Positions 18,482-29,732 of a DNA stretch of 64,000 nt are shown piece by piece. The translations under genes were made by a program, and so were the position numbers. Source of the DNA: Psychromonas sp. SA13A (GTDB lineage Bacteria > Pseudomonadota > Gammaproteobacteria > Enterobacterales > Psychromonadaceae); assembly GCF_011378715.1 (NCBI RefSeq), contig NZ_WTKU01000016.1, forward strand, positions 31,745 to 95,744. Direction: 5' to 3'. The stretch's first letter is position 1. The number at the start of each line of letters is the position of its first letter. The notes beneath the pieces are model-generated. The model worked only from the letters and a program-made list of their open reading frames with translations. It ran no database searches and had not been told where the DNA came from.

Positions 18482-20452
18482 ATGTCTATTCAAATATTAC
18501 CGGCACGTTTAGCTAACCAAATAGCAGCTGGAGAAGTGGTCGAGCGACCAGCTTCAGTGGTTAAAGAGTTAGTCGAAAATAGTTTAGATGCCGGAGCAAC
18601 GCGGATTGAAATCGAGATTGAGCAAGGCGGTGCTAAATGTATTCGTATTAAAGATAATGGTAATGGGGTTAGTAAAGACCAACTTACTCTTGCTTTGAGT
18701 CGACATGCAACCAGTAAAATAAGCCACCTTGACGACCTAGAAGCGATTGTTAGTTTAGGTTTTAGAGGAGAGGCGTTAGCCAGTGTCAGTTCAGTGGCTC
18801 GTTTAACGTTTACTTCAAAACCCGCGGATCAAGATCAAGCTTGGCAAGCCATTGCGGAAGGTCGAGATATGCAAGTAAATGTGCAGCCTGCGGCTCATCC
18901 TCAAGGTACTACTGTCGAAGTATTAGATCTGTTTTTTAACACTCCTGCTCGTCGCCGCTTCTTAAAAACTGAAAAGACAGAATTTCAACATATTGATGAA
19001 TTAATAAAACGTATTGCGCTTAGTCGTTTTGATATTGCAATTAGTTTGAAACACAACAATAAAATGGTACGACAATATCGTGCCGCTCCGCAACAAAGTC
19101 AGCAAGAAAAACGCATTGCAGCTGTTTGTAGTGAACAATTTATTCAACATGCTGTTTTTTTTGAACATGCAGATCAAGCATTAAAAATTTCAGGTTGGGT
19201 ATCGGATCGTTTATCGCCAAGACCTTTAGCCGACGTGCAATATTGTTATATTAATGGGCGCATGATCCGCGACAAATTAGTTAACCATGCAATCAAACAA
19301 GTTTATGCTCACTTCTTACCGCCGGGTATGTTTCCTGGGTATATTATTTATATTAAATGTGATGCAAAAGAGGTCGATGTTAATGTCCATCCTGCTAAGC
19401 ATGAGGTCAGGTTCCATCAAGCGCGTTGGGTGCATGATTTTATTAGTAGTACGCTGAATAGCACACTAAATGATAGCTCGTTATTAAGCCATCAGAATGA
19501 CTTAACTACATCAGCTGCCGGACATGACTATCAAGTACCTACTAGTATCAGTGATACTCAACCCACAGGTGCAACCAGTAACGCTGCTAGTGTAAGTAAT
19601 AGCGGTAATAGTCATAACAATTATCACAATCAAAATAACCCTCATTATTTAGATACGGGTACGAATAACCGTGTTGGGCAGGGCAACCAAGGGGCATCAA
19701 CTGGAGCTGCCAATCCTCATTACTCACCTGCAGTGCAGAGGCCTGGACTCGATCACCAACAAGTAGAGGCCTACTGTGATTTTGTTGCTGAAGCTTACCA
19801 ACAAAATATCGTTTCTCCTGCAACGCATAACTCGTCGTTGAATAAAAACGTAGATGTAAAAGTCGCCAATGTAGTGTCCTCGATCGGTGCAGATTATTTA
19901 TTGTTACAACCGTTACAACCCGAGTTGATGGCCTTATCTAACAATGGTTTGCTATTAATGTCATTAAAGCAGGCCAATGAGATCGTAGTTAGCGAGCATT
20001 TAGTGACTGCTTGGCAAAATGGTGAAGTTATCTCTCAACCTTTATTATTGCCAGTGCGATTTAAATTAGATGAAACAATGCAACAAGTGGCACAACAAGC
20101 TGAAACCTTATTAAATCGACTTGGTTTTAGTTATAAATTTCAATCTCAATTTTTGATTGTTAGTCAGGTGCCAGCGCCTTTCAGGCATTCACCTATTGCG
20201 GTTATTCTGCCTGCTTTATTTGATTTATTAAAACAAAGCCATACAGCAGCGATAGATGACAATGATCAACAACAAGTTGAATTAATTTGCCAACAATTAG
20301 GGGCATTATTAGTAGCCAATGAAATGGCAATCACTCCTTCATTAACGCAAATAGAAACATTGCTAACGTCGTTAATGCCATTATCCGCAACACATTTACA
20401 ACGCTGTTTCAAACAACCCGATTTGTCGTTGTTATTACAAGGTATTCAGTAG
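18482..20452 (+). CDS. mutL: DNA mismatch repair protein MutL
   Basis: ATP-driven matchmaker linking MutS mismatch recognition to MutH nicking. The N-terminal GHKL ATPase has [18 protein letters not shown] and GFRGEAL motifs, followed by the transducer domain ([22 protein letters not shown]). A long linker around residues 345-425 is rich in Asn, Ser, Gly and His. The C-terminal dimerisation domain (from about residue 465) lacks the DQHAxxER endonuclease motif, as in organisms that use MutH. Length 656 versus 615 in E. coli; the difference lies in the linker. It follows amiB by 18 bases and precedes miaA by one base. Confidence 0.97.
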   Translation: MSIQILPARLANQIAAGEVVERPASVVKELVENSLDAGATRIEIEIEQGGAKCIRIKDNGNGVSKDQLTLALSRHATSKISHLDDLEAIVSLGFRGEALASVSSVARLTFTSKPADQDQAWQAIAEGRDMQVNVQPAAHPQGTTVEVLDLFFNTPARRRFLKTEKTEFQHIDELIKRIALSRFDIAISLKHNNKMVRQYRAAPQQSQQEKRIAAVCSEQFIQHAVFFEHADQALKISGWVSDRLSPRPLADVQYCYINGRMIRDKLVNHAIKQVYAHFLPPGMFPGYIIYIKCDAKEVDVNVHPAKHEVRFHQARWVHDFISSTLNSTLNDSSLLSHQNDLTTSAAGHDYQVPTSISDTQPTGATSNAASVSNSGNSHNNYHNQNNPHYLDTGTNNRVGQGNQGASTGAANPHYSPAVQRPGLDHQQVEAYCDFVAEAYQQNIVSPATHNSSLNKNVDVKVANVVSSIGADYLLLQPLQPELMALSNNGLLLMSLKQANEIVVSEHLVTAWQNGEVISQPLLLPVRFKLDETMQQVAQQAETLLNRLGFSYKFQSQFLIVSQVPAPFRHSPIAVILPALFDLLKQSHTAAIDDNDQQQVELICQQLGALLVANEMAITPSLTQIETLLTSLMPLSATHLQRCFKQPDLSLLLQGIQ

Positions 20453-20453
20453 C

Positions 20454-21407
20454 ATGTCCGATACAAGCATTTCTCCTTTTCCGCTCGCTATTTTTTTAAT
20501 GGGGCCAACTGCATCTGGCAAAACTGATTTAGCTATTAAGCTCGCACAACAATGCCAATGTGAAATTATCAGTGTAGATTCTGCACTAATTTACAAAGGG
20601 ATGGATATTGGGACAGCAAAACCAAGTGCCCAGGAGCAGGCGCTCGCACCGCACCTATTAGTTGATATCATTGACCCTAAAGACAGTTATTCCGCCGGTA
20701 ATTTTCGTGATGACGCGTTACGTTTGATGGGAGAGATTGTCGCGCGTGGTAATACGCCTTTATTAGTCGGTGGAACCATGCTTTATTATAAAGCCTTAGT
20801 TGAAGGATTATCTCCTTTGCCTAGTGCAGATATTGAAATTCGAGCGGGTATAGAGCAGCAAGTCAAAGAAACAAGCTGGCAAGCATTACATGATGAATTG
20901 CGTACCATCGACCCGGTATCAGCTGAAAGGATCCACGTTAATGACCCACAGCGTTTAGCGAGGGCTATTGAAGTTTATCGTATTAGTGGCAAGAGTATGA
21001 CTGAGCTGACGGCCATTAAAAGTGATCCTATCCCCTTTAATATTAAACAGTTTGCAATTGCACCTCTAGACAAGTCAGTACTACATCAGCGAATTGAAAA
21101 GCGTTTTGATTTAATGCTCGCAGCGGGCTTTGAACAAGAAGTACAAAGCTTATATCAGCGTGGAGATTTGCATTTAGATTTACCTTCAATGCGTTGCGTT
21201 GGTTATCGTCAAATGTGGGAGTATATTGAAGGTAAAATGGATTATGAAGAGATGCGTTTTCGTGGAGTAGTAGCGACGCGACAATTAGCGAAAAGACAAA
21301 TGACTTGGTTGCGAGGTTGGAAGCAAGATATTACTTGGTTAGAAAGTGCTGATGAGAATAACTTTGAAAAAATAAAGTCGGTTTTATTAAAACTTAGATT
21401 CAAATAA
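20454..21407 (+). CDS. miaA: tRNA dimethylallyltransferase MiaA
   Basis: Adds a dimethylallyl group to A37 of tRNAs that read codons starting with U, the first step of ms2i6A synthesis. 317 residues, matching the E. coli protein (316). It shows the P-loop GPTASGKTD, the conserved [16 protein letters not shown] and the swinging-loop region [15 protein letters not shown]. The start lies one base after the mutL stop, so translation is probably coupled. It is followed by hfq, the normal order. Confidence 0.97.
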   Translation: MSDTSISPFPLAIFLMGPTASGKTDLAIKLAQQCQCEIISVDSALIYKGMDIGTAKPSAQEQALAPHLLVDIIDPKDSYSAGNFRDDALRLMGEIVARGNTPLLVGGTMLYYKALVEGLSPLPSADIEIRAGIEQQVKETSWQALHDELRTIDPVSAERIHVNDPQRLARAIEVYRISGKSMTELTAIKSDPIPFNIKQFAIAPLDKSVLHQRIEKRFDLMLAAGFEQEVQSLYQRGDLHLDLPSMRCVGYRQMWEYIEGKMDYEEMRFRGVVATRQLAKRQMTWLRGWKQDITWLESADENNFEKIKSVLLKLRFK

Positions 21408-21545
21408 GAAAAGCATGATTAAAACGTTAGTTATTGAAATAACAAAGAGATAGAAAGAGGTACGGATCAAAATTTTAGGTTTTCAGTCGGTTTTTTTTGA
21501 TCCCTTCGTTATACTGCAGTTCAGTGATAATAAAAAGAATAATAA

Positions 21546-21782
<237 letters not shown>

Positions 21783-21810
21783 TTTATCAATTTTGGTAAC
21801 ATTTATGATA

Positions 21811-21841
21811 ATGGCTTGCCTGCAGGCAGGCCATTTTTTTA
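21811..21841 (+). terminator. Intrinsic terminator after hfq
   Basis: A 10-bp GC-rich stem (ATGGCTTGCC with GGCAGGCCAT) and a TGCA tetraloop, followed by seven Ts. It lies between hfq and hflX, so hflX-hflK-hflC may depend on readthrough or on a promoter of its own. Confidence 0.9.
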
Positions 21842-21912
21842 TCTAATCATTTTATAGCTGTGGTAGGATGAAGATCTATTTATAATTCTTACTTAATCTA
21901 TTGGAGAGTTAA

Positions 21913-23244
21913 TTGTTTGAACGTTACGAAGCCGGTGAACAGGCTGTTTTAGTCCATGTTTCTTTTTCAGATGAAAATAATAAAGAAGATCTTGATGAGT
22001 TAAAACTGCTCGTCAGTTCTGCCGGAGTTAATTCAGTTGCAACCGTAACTGGCCCACGTAAGTCACCCCATGCACGTTTTTTTGTTGGTACAGGTAAAGC
22101 ACAAGAAATAGCTGATACTGTACGCACAATGGAAGCTGATATTGTTATCTTCAATCATGCTTTAACACCAGCACAATTACGTAATATGGAAAAGATTTGC
22201 GAATGTTTAGTGCTCGATAGAACGGCACTTATTCTTGATATTTTTGCACAACGAGCAAGAACCTATGAAGGTAAGTTACAGGTTGAGCTTGCACAGCTAC
22301 ATTATATGTCGAGTCGCCTGATTCGAGGTTGGTCGCACCTTGATAAACAAAAAGGTGGTGTCGGAATGCGCGGTCCAGGTGAAACACAGCTGGAAAGTGA
22401 TAGACGTTTATTAAGCGCGCGTATTACCACTATCAAGTCACGTTTAGAAAAAGTATCTAAACAACGCGAGCAGGGACGTCGTTCTCGCTTACGCAATGAA
22501 GTGCCAACGGTTTCATTAGTGGGTTATACCAATGCGGGTAAATCTACATTATTTAATCAAATTACCGCTGCAAAAGTGTATGCCGCTGACCAACTTTTTG
22601 CTACCTTAGACCCGACATTGAGAAAGATCTCTGTTGATGATGTAGGGACTTGTATTTTAGCGGATACGGTAGGGTTTATTCGTCACTTACCGCATGATTT
22701 AGTTGCTGCTTTTAAAGCCACTTTGCAAGAAACTCGTGAAGCGACGTTACTATTACATGTTGTGGATTGCTCAGATGAAAACTATTTAGCGAATATTGAT
22801 GCCGTTGAACATGTTTTAAATGAAATTGATGCCGGTGAAGTACCGTACTTAATGGTGATGAATAAAATCGATGCATTAGAGCAAGCCGAACCAAGAATTG
22901 ATTACGACGAAACAGGTCAACCTATTCGAGTTTGGTTATCAGCTCAAAAAGATATTGGCGTTGATCTGTTATTCGATGCATTATCAATGTTGTTATCTGG
23001 AAAAATTCGTTCTTTACAGTTATCTATACCGCCTGCACAGGGGAAATTACGCGCTCTATTTTATCAATTAGAGTGTATTGAAAATGAAGAATATGCAGAA
23101 AATGGAAATAGTGTTATTAATATCCGTCTTAATAATACCGACTGGCAACGTTTGATCAAACAGGAAGGTAGTTATATCGAAGAGTTTGTAGTGGATAGCA
23201 ATTACCAAACTGTTGCAGAATTAGATAAGGAAGAGTGGACCTAA
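21913..23244 (+). CDS. hflX: Ribosome-associated GTPase HflX
   Basis: GTPase that binds the ribosome and can split stalled 70S particles after stress. The N-terminal HflX domain and glycine-rich linker (KGGVGMRGPGETQLESDRR) precede a G domain with G1 GYTNAGKSTLF, G3 DTVGFIRHLP and G4 NKID. Length 443 against 426 in E. coli. The start is a TTG: it gives MFERYEAGEQAVLVH, which lines up with the E. coli N-terminus, and has GGAGAG at proper spacing, while no ATG is available nearby. The initiation codon probably limits synthesis. Confidence 0.95.
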   Translation: MFERYEAGEQAVLVHVSFSDENNKEDLDELKLLVSSAGVNSVATVTGPRKSPHARFFVGTGKAQEIADTVRTMEADIVIFNHALTPAQLRNMEKICECLVLDRTALILDIFAQRARTYEGKLQVELAQLHYMSSRLIRGWSHLDKQKGGVGMRGPGETQLESDRRLLSARITTIKSRLEKVSKQREQGRRSRLRNEVPTVSLVGYTNAGKSTLFNQITAAKVYAADQLFATLDPTLRKISVDDVGTCILADTVGFIRHLPHDLVAAFKATLQETREATLLLHVVDCSDENYLANIDAVEHVLNEIDAGEVPYLMVMNKIDALEQAEPRIDYDETGQPIRVWLSAQKDIGVDLLFDALSMLLSGKIRSLQLSIPPAQGKLRALFYQLECIENEEYAENGNSVINIRLNNTDWQRLIKQEGSYIEEFVVDSNYQTVAELDKEEWT

Positions 23245-23381
23245 TATGTCATAAACTCTTTATTATTAGCGTGAACATTGTTACATTGCAGTAACAGTTT
23301 GAGTGTTTGGTAAATTCTTTTAAATGATTCATAGTTAAACAGATTTTATTAATTCAATTTATGAGTAAATCAGGAGCTAAC

Positions 23382-24560
23382 ATGGCTTGGAATGAACCGG
23401 GAAAAGATGATAAAAAAGATCAGGACCCGTGGAACAAAAACGGCAAAAAAAATGAACAAGGTCCTCCCGACCTAGATGTTGTTTTTCAAAAGATATCTGG
23501 TGTTTTAGGCGGTTTGTTTGGTAATAAATCAACACAAGGTCCTAGTGGCAGTGGTAATGGCGGAAAATTTATCGCTATTGCTATCTTAAGCATTATCGCT
23601 ATTGTTTGGTTTGCAAGCGGTTGGTATACGGTTAAGGAATCTGATCGAGGTGTCGTGTTACGTTTTGGTGCTTACCACTCTCAAGTTGATCCTGGTTTAC
23701 ATTGGAATCCAAAATTTGTTGATCAAATTATTCCGATTAACGTTGAGGCTTTCCGTACCATGCCTACAACAGGTTTCATGTTAACTGAAGATGAAAACAT
23801 CGTACAAGTTTCAATGGAAATTCAGTACCGAATTGTTGCACCTGAAAAGTATCTGTTTAGTGTGACTAATGCTGATAATAGTTTATTACAAGCGTTAGAT
23901 AGCTCTTTACGTTTCGTTATTGGTCATTCAACCATGGATGATGCATTAACAACGGGTCGTGAAGTGGTTCGTCAAGAAACATGGGAAATGTTGGATAAAA
24001 TCATCGCTCCTTATGATCTAGGTATCCAAATTGTTGATGTTAACTTACAACAAACGCGTCCACCTGAACAAGTTAAAGATGCCTTTGATGATGCAATTGC
24101 AGCACAAGAAGATGAAGAGCGTTTTGTCCGTGAAGCCGAAGCTTATGAGCGTGAGAAAGAACCGATTGCACGTGGTCAAGTGAAACGTATCGAACAACAA
24201 GCTCGTTCATATGAAGAAGGTATTATATTACAAGCGCAAGGTGCGGTAGCAAAATTCAATCAATTATTACCAGAATATCAAGCTAACCCTGATGTTACTC
24301 GTCAGCGTTTATACATTGAAACGATGGAAAGAGTTCTTAGTAATAGCTCTAAAGTCTTAATTGATAACCAAGCTGGCGGCAATTTAACTTTCTTACCTCT
24401 TGATAAGTTAATGAGTAATCCTGACAACGGCTCATCTCGTTTACCGGTTGAAACCGAAATTGAAACTCGTTCTCGTGCCGATGAACAAGCAGATCTCGAT
24501 GAACGCGCAACAAGTAGCGAACGTGCTACGCGTGGCACTCGAACTACTGGGAGAGACTAA
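23382..24560 (+). CDS. hflK: FtsH protease modulator HflK
   Basis: Stomatin/prohibitin-family inner-membrane protein that forms the large HflKC cage around FtsH. It begins MAWNEPGKD, has a glycine/asparagine-rich cytoplasmic head with DQDPWN and QGPPDLD motifs, one membrane helix near residues 65-82, and a periplasmic SPFH domain followed by a long coiled coil. The C-terminus is Arg/Thr/Glu-rich. I start at the ATG at 23382, which has AGGAG upstream; an in-frame ATG seven codons earlier is weaker. 392 residues. hflC follows two bases after the stop. Confidence 0.96.
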   Translation: MAWNEPGKDDKKDQDPWNKNGKKNEQGPPDLDVVFQKISGVLGGLFGNKSTQGPSGSGNGGKFIAIAILSIIAIVWFASGWYTVKESDRGVVLRFGAYHSQVDPGLHWNPKFVDQIIPINVEAFRTMPTTGFMLTEDENIVQVSMEIQYRIVAPEKYLFSVTNADNSLLQALDSSLRFVIGHSTMDDALTTGREVVRQETWEMLDKIIAPYDLGIQIVDVNLQQTRPPEQVKDAFDDAIAAQEDEERFVREAEAYEREKEPIARGQVKRIEQQARSYEEGIILQAQGAVAKFNQLLPEYQANPDVTRQRLYIETMERVLSNSSKVLIDNQAGGNLTFLPLDKLMSNPDNGSSRLPVETEIETRSRADEQADLDERATSSERATRGTRTTGRD

Positions 24561-24562
24561 TC

Positions 24563-25429
24563 ATGAAAAAATTCTTAATACTGCCAGCCATTCTATTTTT
24601 GGTTTTTGTAAGCAGTGCATTTGTTGTGACTGAAGGTCAAAACGGTATTGTTTTACAATTTAGTAAAGTGAAGCGTGATAGTGAAGATAAACCGGTTGTA
24701 TATGGCCCTGGTTTACATTTTAAAGTCCCGTTTATTGATGCTGTTCGTGTGATGGATACGCGTATTCAAACACTTGATGACCAACCTGACCGTTTTGTAA
24801 CCTCAGAGAAGAAAGATTTAATTATCGATTCTTATGTGAAGTGGCAAATAGACGATTTGGCTGTTTATTACCTAGCAACAGGAGGTAATAAATTACAAGC
24901 TGAAGCGTTACTAAAACGTAAAATTAATAATGGTCTACGTAACGAGATTGGTTCACATACGATTAAAGATATTGTATCTGGTAAACGTGGTGAAGTGATG
25001 GAAACAGCACTGAAACGTATGGCGCGTTCATCTGAGTTAGGTATTAAAGTTGTTGATGTTCGCATCAAGAAAATTAACTTACCTGATGGTGTAAGTAACA
25101 GTATTTACAAACGTATGCGTGCTGAGCGACAAGCTGTTGCAAGAGAGCATCGTTCAGAAGGTCAAGAGAAGTCTGAAGTGATCCGCGCAAACATCGACCG
25201 TAAAGTATCAATTATGTTGGCTCAAGCGAATAAAGAGTCTGCGGAGATACGTGGTCGAGGTGATGCTCATTCATCAAAGATTTACTCTGAAGCTTTCTCT
25301 CAAGATCCTGAGTTTTATGCCTTTATGCGTAGTATGCAAGCTTACCAAAAAAGCTTTGCAGACAAACAAGACGTGATGGTTTTAAGCCCTGATTCAGATT
25401 TCTTTAAATACATGGGCTCTCAAAAATAA
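24563..25429 (+). CDS. hflC: FtsH protease modulator HflC
   Basis: Partner of HflK in the membrane complex regulating FtsH. One N-terminal membrane anchor (residues 4-21), then the SPFH domain starting EGQNGIVLQF and a coiled-coil region (RAERQAVAREHRSEGQEKSEVIRANIDRK) ending KYMGSQK. 288 residues, close to the shorter HflC versions of marine bacteria and shorter than E. coli's 334. Translationally coupled to hflK (two-base gap), followed by a strong terminator. Confidence 0.96.
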   Translation: MKKFLILPAILFLVFVSSAFVVTEGQNGIVLQFSKVKRDSEDKPVVYGPGLHFKVPFIDAVRVMDTRIQTLDDQPDRFVTSEKKDLIIDSYVKWQIDDLAVYYLATGGNKLQAEALLKRKINNGLRNEIGSHTIKDIVSGKRGEVMETALKRMARSSELGIKVVDVRIKKINLPDGVSNSIYKRMRAERQAVAREHRSEGQEKSEVIRANIDRKVSIMLAQANKESAEIRGRGDAHSSKIYSEAFSQDPEFYAFMRSMQAYQKSFADKQDVMVLSPDSDFFKYMGSQK

Positions 25430-25500
25430 ATTTTGATGTGATTCATTTATTAAGAGATATTTGATTTAATAAACTTATTGAGATAGTAATAACTCATTGT

Positions 25501-25529
25501 AAAAAGGCCGATTTATCGGCCTTTTTTTA
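25501..25529 (+). terminator. Intrinsic terminator after hflC
   Basis: Stem AAAAAGGCCGAT with ATCGGCCTTTTT-type pairing and a very short loop, running into seven Ts. It closes the hflX-hflK-hflC unit before purA. Confidence 0.9.
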
Positions 25530-25615
25530 TTTTTAAATATATAAATGCGTATTAACTAACAAAGATATTGATTCAACTGTTTAAACTTTGCTAAAATCCC
25601 CGTTCAATTCGCTAG

Positions 25616-26944
<1,329 letters not shown>

Positions 26945-26972
26945 TTGATTTAGTCAATACAATATTTGTTTT

Positions 26973-27013
26973 AAAAAGCCCTCTATATTGTAAAATATAG
27001 AGGGCTTTTTTGT
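26973..27013 (+). terminator. Intrinsic terminator after purA
   Basis: A long perfect stem (AAAAGCCCTCTATAT with ATATAGAGGGCTTTT) with a six-base loop and T-run. It ends 20 bases before the treR start and separates purA from the trehalose genes. Confidence 0.92.
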
Positions 27014-27032
27014 ATTAAGGGAAATAGCAGTC

Positions 27033-27998
27033 ATGGTTAAAAAGTTAACTATCATGGATATTGCTAAACTAGCGGGTGTTGGAAAATCAACGGTATCACG
27101 TGTTTTAACAAACGATCCTAAAGTAAAAGTAAGTACACGTGAAAAAGTACAGCGTGTTATTCAAGAGTCTGGGTTTATTCCTTCTAAATCCGCACAAATG
27201 ATGGGAGGAGGCACTAGTAAGGTGATTGGGATCATTGTCTCTCGATTATCATCTGTCTCTGAAAATCAGGTAGTAAGTGGGTTATTAGACATTATTTATG
27301 CGAATGGGTACGACGCTTTAATCATGGAAGGGCAATTCAGTGCAAGTAAAACAGATGAGCACTTACTTGTTCTTCAGAAACGCCATGTTGACGGGATTAT
27401 TTTATTTGGCTTTAGTGATTATGATTTAACAGCATTAGAGTTATTAGGTCAGAAAGCGATTGTCATTGCTGTTAATAGTGATGTTATTTCATCGGTTGGT
27501 TACGATAATGATGGCATGATCCAGCAAGCAATGATTCACCTTCAGCAATTAGGAAAGCAACACATTAGCTATCTTGGAGTGAACCCTGAAGATAAAACAA
27601 CAGGTTTAATGCGACTTAATGCTTACTTGGATTATTGCCAAGCGCATCAGTTAGTTAGTCGTTATGAGACCGGTGAGCTGAGCCATCATAGTGCTTATGA
27701 TTTGACTGATGCAGTGTTAACTGCTGAAACCCAAGCCATTGTATGCGCTAGTGATACCTTAGCGATTGGTGTTGCAAAACGATTACAAGAACTTCAGCGT
27801 TATGACGTGATTGTTTCCGGAATAGGTGCATCAGATATGTTACCGTTTATTTTCGAGAATACATTCAGCATTGACCCAGGTTATTTTCAAGCAGGAAAAA
27901 GTGCAGCTGAATTATTATTCAAACAGTTATCTGGGGAACAGAAGGTAACGCACCTTGTTCAAGCTGCGACAATACATATGGGCCTAAAGGCTGAATAA
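27033..27998 (+). CDS. treR: Trehalose operon repressor TreR (LacI family)
   Basis: A 321-residue LacI-type regulator with an N-terminal helix-turn-helix (TIMDIAKLAGVGKSTVSRVL, residues 6-25), a hinge helix, and a periplasmic-binding-like effector domain. Homologues of this type sense trehalose-6-phosphate and repress transport and hydrolysis genes, and the adjacent treB and treC support that role. Two inverted repeats of LacI-family type lie in the 186-base gap before treB. The start follows the purA terminator closely, so the promoter must be within or overlapping that terminator region, or expression relies on readthrough. Confidence 0.93.
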   Translation: MVKKLTIMDIAKLAGVGKSTVSRVLTNDPKVKVSTREKVQRVIQESGFIPSKSAQMMGGGTSKVIGIIVSRLSSVSENQVVSGLLDIIYANGYDALIMEGQFSASKTDEHLLVLQKRHVDGIILFGFSDYDLTALELLGQKAIVIAVNSDVISSVGYDNDGMIQQAMIHLQQLGKQHISYLGVNPEDKTTGLMRLNAYLDYCQAHQLVSRYETGELSHHSAYDLTDAVLTAETQAIVCASDTLAIGVAKRLQELQRYDVIVSGIGASDMLPFIFENTFSIDPGYFQAGKSAAELLFKQLSGEQKVTHLVQAATIHMGLKAE

Positions 27999-28041
27999 TT
28001 AACGCTCATAAATAGTATAAACTGATATCACTCGCACATAT

Positions 28042-28055
28042 TGGGAGTGTTCCCA
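28042..28055. promoter_or_regulatory. Putative TreR operator 1 (upstream)
   Basis: TGGGAGTGTTCCCA, an imperfect palindrome with the same GGGA...TCCC half-sites as the perfect site 95 bases downstream. It resembles the E. coli TreR operator core (GGGAAC/GTTCCC). It lies 44 bases after treR. Confidence 0.7.
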
Positions 28056-28134
28056 TTTATTTCGTGATCATAACCACATTCTAAGTTGGCTCTTATTTTA
28101 TTTACCTTCTTCATTGGTTATCATTTGACCAGTT

Positions 28135-28152
28135 AATGGGAGCGCTCCCATT
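28135..28152. promoter_or_regulatory. Putative TreR operator 2 (perfect palindrome)
   Basis: AATGGGAGCGCTCCCATT is an 18-base perfect palindrome, as expected for a LacI-family dimer. It ends about 30 bases before the treB start, so a bound repressor would sit on or just after the promoter. Confidence 0.8.
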
Positions 28153-28184
28153 TTGCATGGTTAATTACTAAAATGGACATCATT

Positions 28185-29624
28185 ATGAGTAAAATTAAAG
28201 AACAAGATATCGCCTCCTTGATTGAGTATATAGGTGGAAAAGAAAATATCGCTAGTGTTAGTCACTGTCTTACAAGGCTTCGTTTTGTTTTAAATAACAA
28301 TGATGCTGCGGATATTAAAAAAATTGAAAGCTTAAAAATGGTAAAAGGTTGTTTTACTAATGCAGGGCAATTTCAGGTTGTGATCGGGACAGAAGTTGAT
28401 GATGTTTATAAAGTTTTAAATAAACTCATTGGCCACAGTGGTGATACTAAAGAGCAGAGCAAAGTCGCTGCTCGTCAAAATATGAGCCTGTTAGAGCGAA
28501 GTATCTCGCATATGGCTGAGATTTTTGTTCCTTTATTACCCGCTATTATTACCGGTGGTTTAATTTTAGGTTTCAGGAATATCATCGGTGATATTCGTAT
28601 GTTTGATGGGAAAACCTTAGTAGAAATAAGCACTTTCTGGGCTGCAGTACATTCTTTTTTATGGATAATAGGCGAAGCTATTTTCCACTTTCTACCGGTT
28701 GCTGTGTGTTGGGCAACGGTTAAAAAGCTAGGTGGAACACCGGTTTTAGGAATCGTTTTAGGTATTACACTGGTCTCTCCGCAATTAATGAATGCTTACA
28801 ATATTGGGGCTCAAGTCCCAGATGTATGGGACTTTGGTTTCTTTGTAATAGAAAAAGTGGGTTATCAAGCGCAAGTCATACCCGCTATATTTGCAGGGAT
28901 GGCATTAGCTTATATTGAAGTTAACCTTAAACGTATTATTCCAGCGTATTTATATCTTGTGGTGGTGCCTTTTATCTCTTTGTTGGTCGCGGTTATTCTT
29001 GCGCATTCAATCATAGGCCCTATCGGCCGTGAAATTGGTAATTATGTTGGTTATGCAGCCAAAATAGCGATGACTGGCGACTTTGCGGTAATAGGTTCAA
29101 TGATTTTTGCTTTCTTCTATGCGCCTTTAGTGATCACTGGTATCCATCACACCACTAATGCGGTGGACTTGCAGTTAATGCAAGACATGGGTGGTACGCC
29201 AATTTGGCCGCTTATTGCACTATCTAACATTGCTCAAGCTTCAGCCGTTGTTGGCATTATTTGGGTGAGTAAAAAGGCTAATGAACGTGAGATTTCAGTA
29301 CCTGCTGCTATTTCTGCTTTTCTTGGAGTAACTGAGCCTGCGATGTACGGGATTAATATTAAATATAAATTCCCAATGTTGAGCGCGATGATCGGTGCTG
29401 CGGTTGCTGCTGGAATATGTGGTAGTGCGGGTGTGATGGCTAACGGTATCGGTGTGGGCGGTTTACCGGGCATTTTGTCTATACAACCACAGTTCTGGAT
29501 GGTGTTCTTTGTCGCTATGTTAGCGGCCATTATTGTGCCAATTATATTAACCATCGTGCTTTATAAAAGAGCTGAGAAAAACCATAAGCTTGAAGGGCAA
29601 GAAGAAGCGGCGGCGGTGTCTTAA
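28185..29624 (+). CDS. treB: PTS trehalose-specific EIIBC component
   Basis: Imports trehalose and phosphorylates it to trehalose-6-phosphate. The N-terminal EIIB domain has the phosphorylated cysteine C28 in SHCLTRLRF, and the EIIC domain spans the membrane about ten times, with the substrate motif GVTEPAMYGIN. No EIIA domain is present, so a glucose-type EIIA elsewhere (Crr) should donate the phosphate, as in E. coli. 479 residues against 473. I use the ATG that gives MSKIKEQD; an in-frame ATG four codons upstream is possible. treC follows after 108 bases. Confidence 0.96.
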   Translation: MSKIKEQDIASLIEYIGGKENIASVSHCLTRLRFVLNNNDAADIKKIESLKMVKGCFTNAGQFQVVIGTEVDDVYKVLNKLIGHSGDTKEQSKVAARQNMSLLERSISHMAEIFVPLLPAIITGGLILGFRNIIGDIRMFDGKTLVEISTFWAAVHSFLWIIGEAIFHFLPVAVCWATVKKLGGTPVLGIVLGITLVSPQLMNAYNIGAQVPDVWDFGFFVIEKVGYQAQVIPAIFAGMALAYIEVNLKRIIPAYLYLVVVPFISLLVAVILAHSIIGPIGREIGNYVGYAAKIAMTGDFAVIGSMIFAFFYAPLVITGIHHTTNAVDLQLMQDMGGTPIWPLIALSNIAQASAVVGIIWVSKKANEREISVPAAISAFLGVTEPAMYGINIKYKFPMLSAMIGAAVAAGICGSAGVMANGIGVGGLPGILSIQPQFWMVFFVAMLAAIIVPIILTIVLYKRAEKNHKLEGQEEAAAVS

Positions 29625-29732
29625 TAGTTCCTCTTTAGGTTGATTTGATCTTCAACTTTAGCTTTTTTCTTTAAATAATTAGCAATTTCAAATAATAGTG
29701 GATGATTTTTTCATTCACTTAACGAGTACTCT

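Noticed and set aside
23279..23296. Inverted repeat TGTTAC...GTAACA between hflX and hflK as a regulator site
   Set aside because: Only six-base arms in an AT-rich spacer; no family consensus that I can match with confidence.
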